Source: UBA3064 sp016868095 (GTDB taxonomy: Bacteria; Pseudomonadota; Gammaproteobacteria; Burkholderiales; Burkholderiaceae_E). Taken from it: DNA of 14,732 nucleotides. The notes under the pieces were generated by a model that had not been told where the DNA came from, did not search any database, and saw only the letters and a list, made by a program, of their open reading frames with translations. The DNA lies in contig JBEDEM010000059.1 of NCBI GenBank assembly GCA_041175665.1, positions 1-14,732 on the forward strand, in the 5' to 3' direction. The position numbers were made by a program, and so were the translations under genes. Each line of letters begins with the position of its first letter. The first letter of the stretch is position 1. Shown piece by piece: positions 14,186-14,732 of the stretch.

Positions 14186-14732
14186 GGAACAGTTTCCTAT
14201 ACCAATGAAATACCGAACTATCGTCAGCATCCCGCCAACCATGATCGCAGCTTGCTTGCATTTGTTTGGCGGCCACCTCCCCCATGGGCAGGCTTAAGCC
14301 CTGCTCCTGAGCCATCAGATTTGCAAGCTTGACATCTTTAGTCAATACATGGGTCTGCGCAGTAATCCCCGATTCCATGCCTAAGGCTCGCGGCATACGA
14401 TGGCCAAGCATCCAACTCGCTCCCGAACTCTCATTGATTAAAGCCAGCAAGCTTTGGGGATCAAGCCCAAGTTGTTCGCCAAGTGCTAAAGCCTCAGCAC
14501 CTCCAACGAGATTGATTGCCGCGAGCAAATTATTCACTAACTTAGCCCTTGCACCATCACCATAGCGCTCTGAAATCGCGAACAGTTTGCTGCTAAGCTG
14601 AGCCAAGACCCCTGCAAGTAGGGCCTGGGTTGTTTGTGGGCCAGCAATCATCATGCTGATCTGACCGAGCGCAGCGCGTGCGGGCCCACCCGAGATCGGT
14701 GCATCAAGCGCTAAGGCATTTTTCTCGACAAT
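14172..14732 (-). CDS. Second 3-hydroxyisobutyrate-dehydrogenase-family protein (N-terminus beyond window edge)
   Basis: The last 186 residues are visible; the frame is open to base 14732, so the start and the Rossmann GxGxxG are outside. Diagnostic features are DAPISGGPARAALG (10-23 of the visible part), the catalytic lysine in AKLVNNLL (Lys64 of the visible part) and the C-terminal helical domain ending in a short WYRKLFQKEN tail. With about 110 residues missing, the full protein would be about 295-300. The SSGASWMLGHRMPR segment resembles L-threonate dehydrogenase-type members more than the family copy at 9492-10418, so the two are not recent duplicates. Substrate is unknown. An internal Met (14654) is not a plausible start because the substrate-binding motif lies upstream of it. 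Confidence 0.88.
   Translation of the reverse strand: MVEKNALALDAPISGGPARAALGQISMMIAGPQTTQALLAGVLAQLSSKLFAISERYGDGARAKLVNNLLAAINLVGGAEALALGEQLGLDPQSLLALINESSGASWMLGHRMPRALGMESGITAQTHVLTKDVKLANLMAQEQGLSLPMGEVAAKQMQASCDHGWRDADDSSVFHWYRKLFQKEN

Noticed and set aside
1..14732. tRNA or rRNA genes, CRISPR repeats, insertion sequences, prophage or toxin-antitoxin genes
   Set aside because: No repeated spacer array, terminal inverted repeats, transposase or integrase motifs, or clover-leaf candidates were noticed. The window is filled with recognisable metabolic and housekeeping genes.

Overview
The window is ordinary-looking bacterial chromosome, densely coded on both strands. I found no RNA genes, insertion sequences, CRISPR array or phage genes. 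The gene order pyrG-kdsA-eno-ftsB on the minus strand is typical of Betaproteobacteria. Together with a Burkholderiales-style ETF-ubiquinone oxidoreductase, it suggests a Gram-negative, respiring, Burkholderiales-like organism with Kdo-containing lipopolysaccharide. By eye the base composition is moderate (about half G+C or slightly above, not counted) and even throughout, so I see no sign of recent transfer. The genus cannot be told from this window.

Layout. (1) Positions 1-1707, minus strand: an alpha/beta hydrolase gene followed by a PHP-domain phosphoesterase gene (RNase AM/YciV/TrpH type) that runs off the left edge. (2) Positions 1740-4822, plus strand: a tight three-gene unit encoding an acyl-CoA synthetase, a gamma-carbonic-anhydrase-fold protein (14-nt overlap) and the redox chaperone Hsp33 (1-nt gap). 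(3) Positions 4783-8995, minus strand: pyrG-kdsA-eno-ftsB, making CTP, Kdo-8-phosphate, enolase and the divisome protein FtsB. It reads from a TATAAT-type promoter near 9020. Its last gene, ftsB, overlaps the convergent hslO 3' end by 40 bp. (4) Positions 9104-11202, plus strand: a compact operon of a PcaC-like decarboxylase, a beta-hydroxyacid dehydrogenase and a metallo-beta-lactamase-fold (lactonase-type) hydrolase. (5) Positions 11235-12375, minus strand: an SDR oxidoreductase followed by a NIPSNAP-family protein. (6) Positions 12496-14142, plus strand: electron-transfer flavoprotein-ubiquinone oxidoreductase. (7) Positions 14172-14732, minus strand: the C-terminal part of a second beta-hydroxyacid dehydrogenase, running off the right edge.

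How the parts work together. Regions 2 (hslO only) and 3 are housekeeping. The accessory interest lies in region 4 and its surroundings: decarboxylase, lactonase and hydroxyacid dehydrogenase could form a short route from a carboxy-lactone to an oxidised acid. ETF-QO would pass electrons from acyl-CoA dehydrogenases elsewhere into the quinone pool. No substrate can be named from sequence alone. Several start sites were moved inward from the longest open frame: gamma-CA 3433, eno 6447, pyrG 8995, first HIBADH-like gene 9492, lactonase (TTG) 10423, SDR 12375 and ETF-QO 12496. Nowhere is there a gene-free stretch over 300 bases; the longest gaps are 12376-12495 and 8996-9103.
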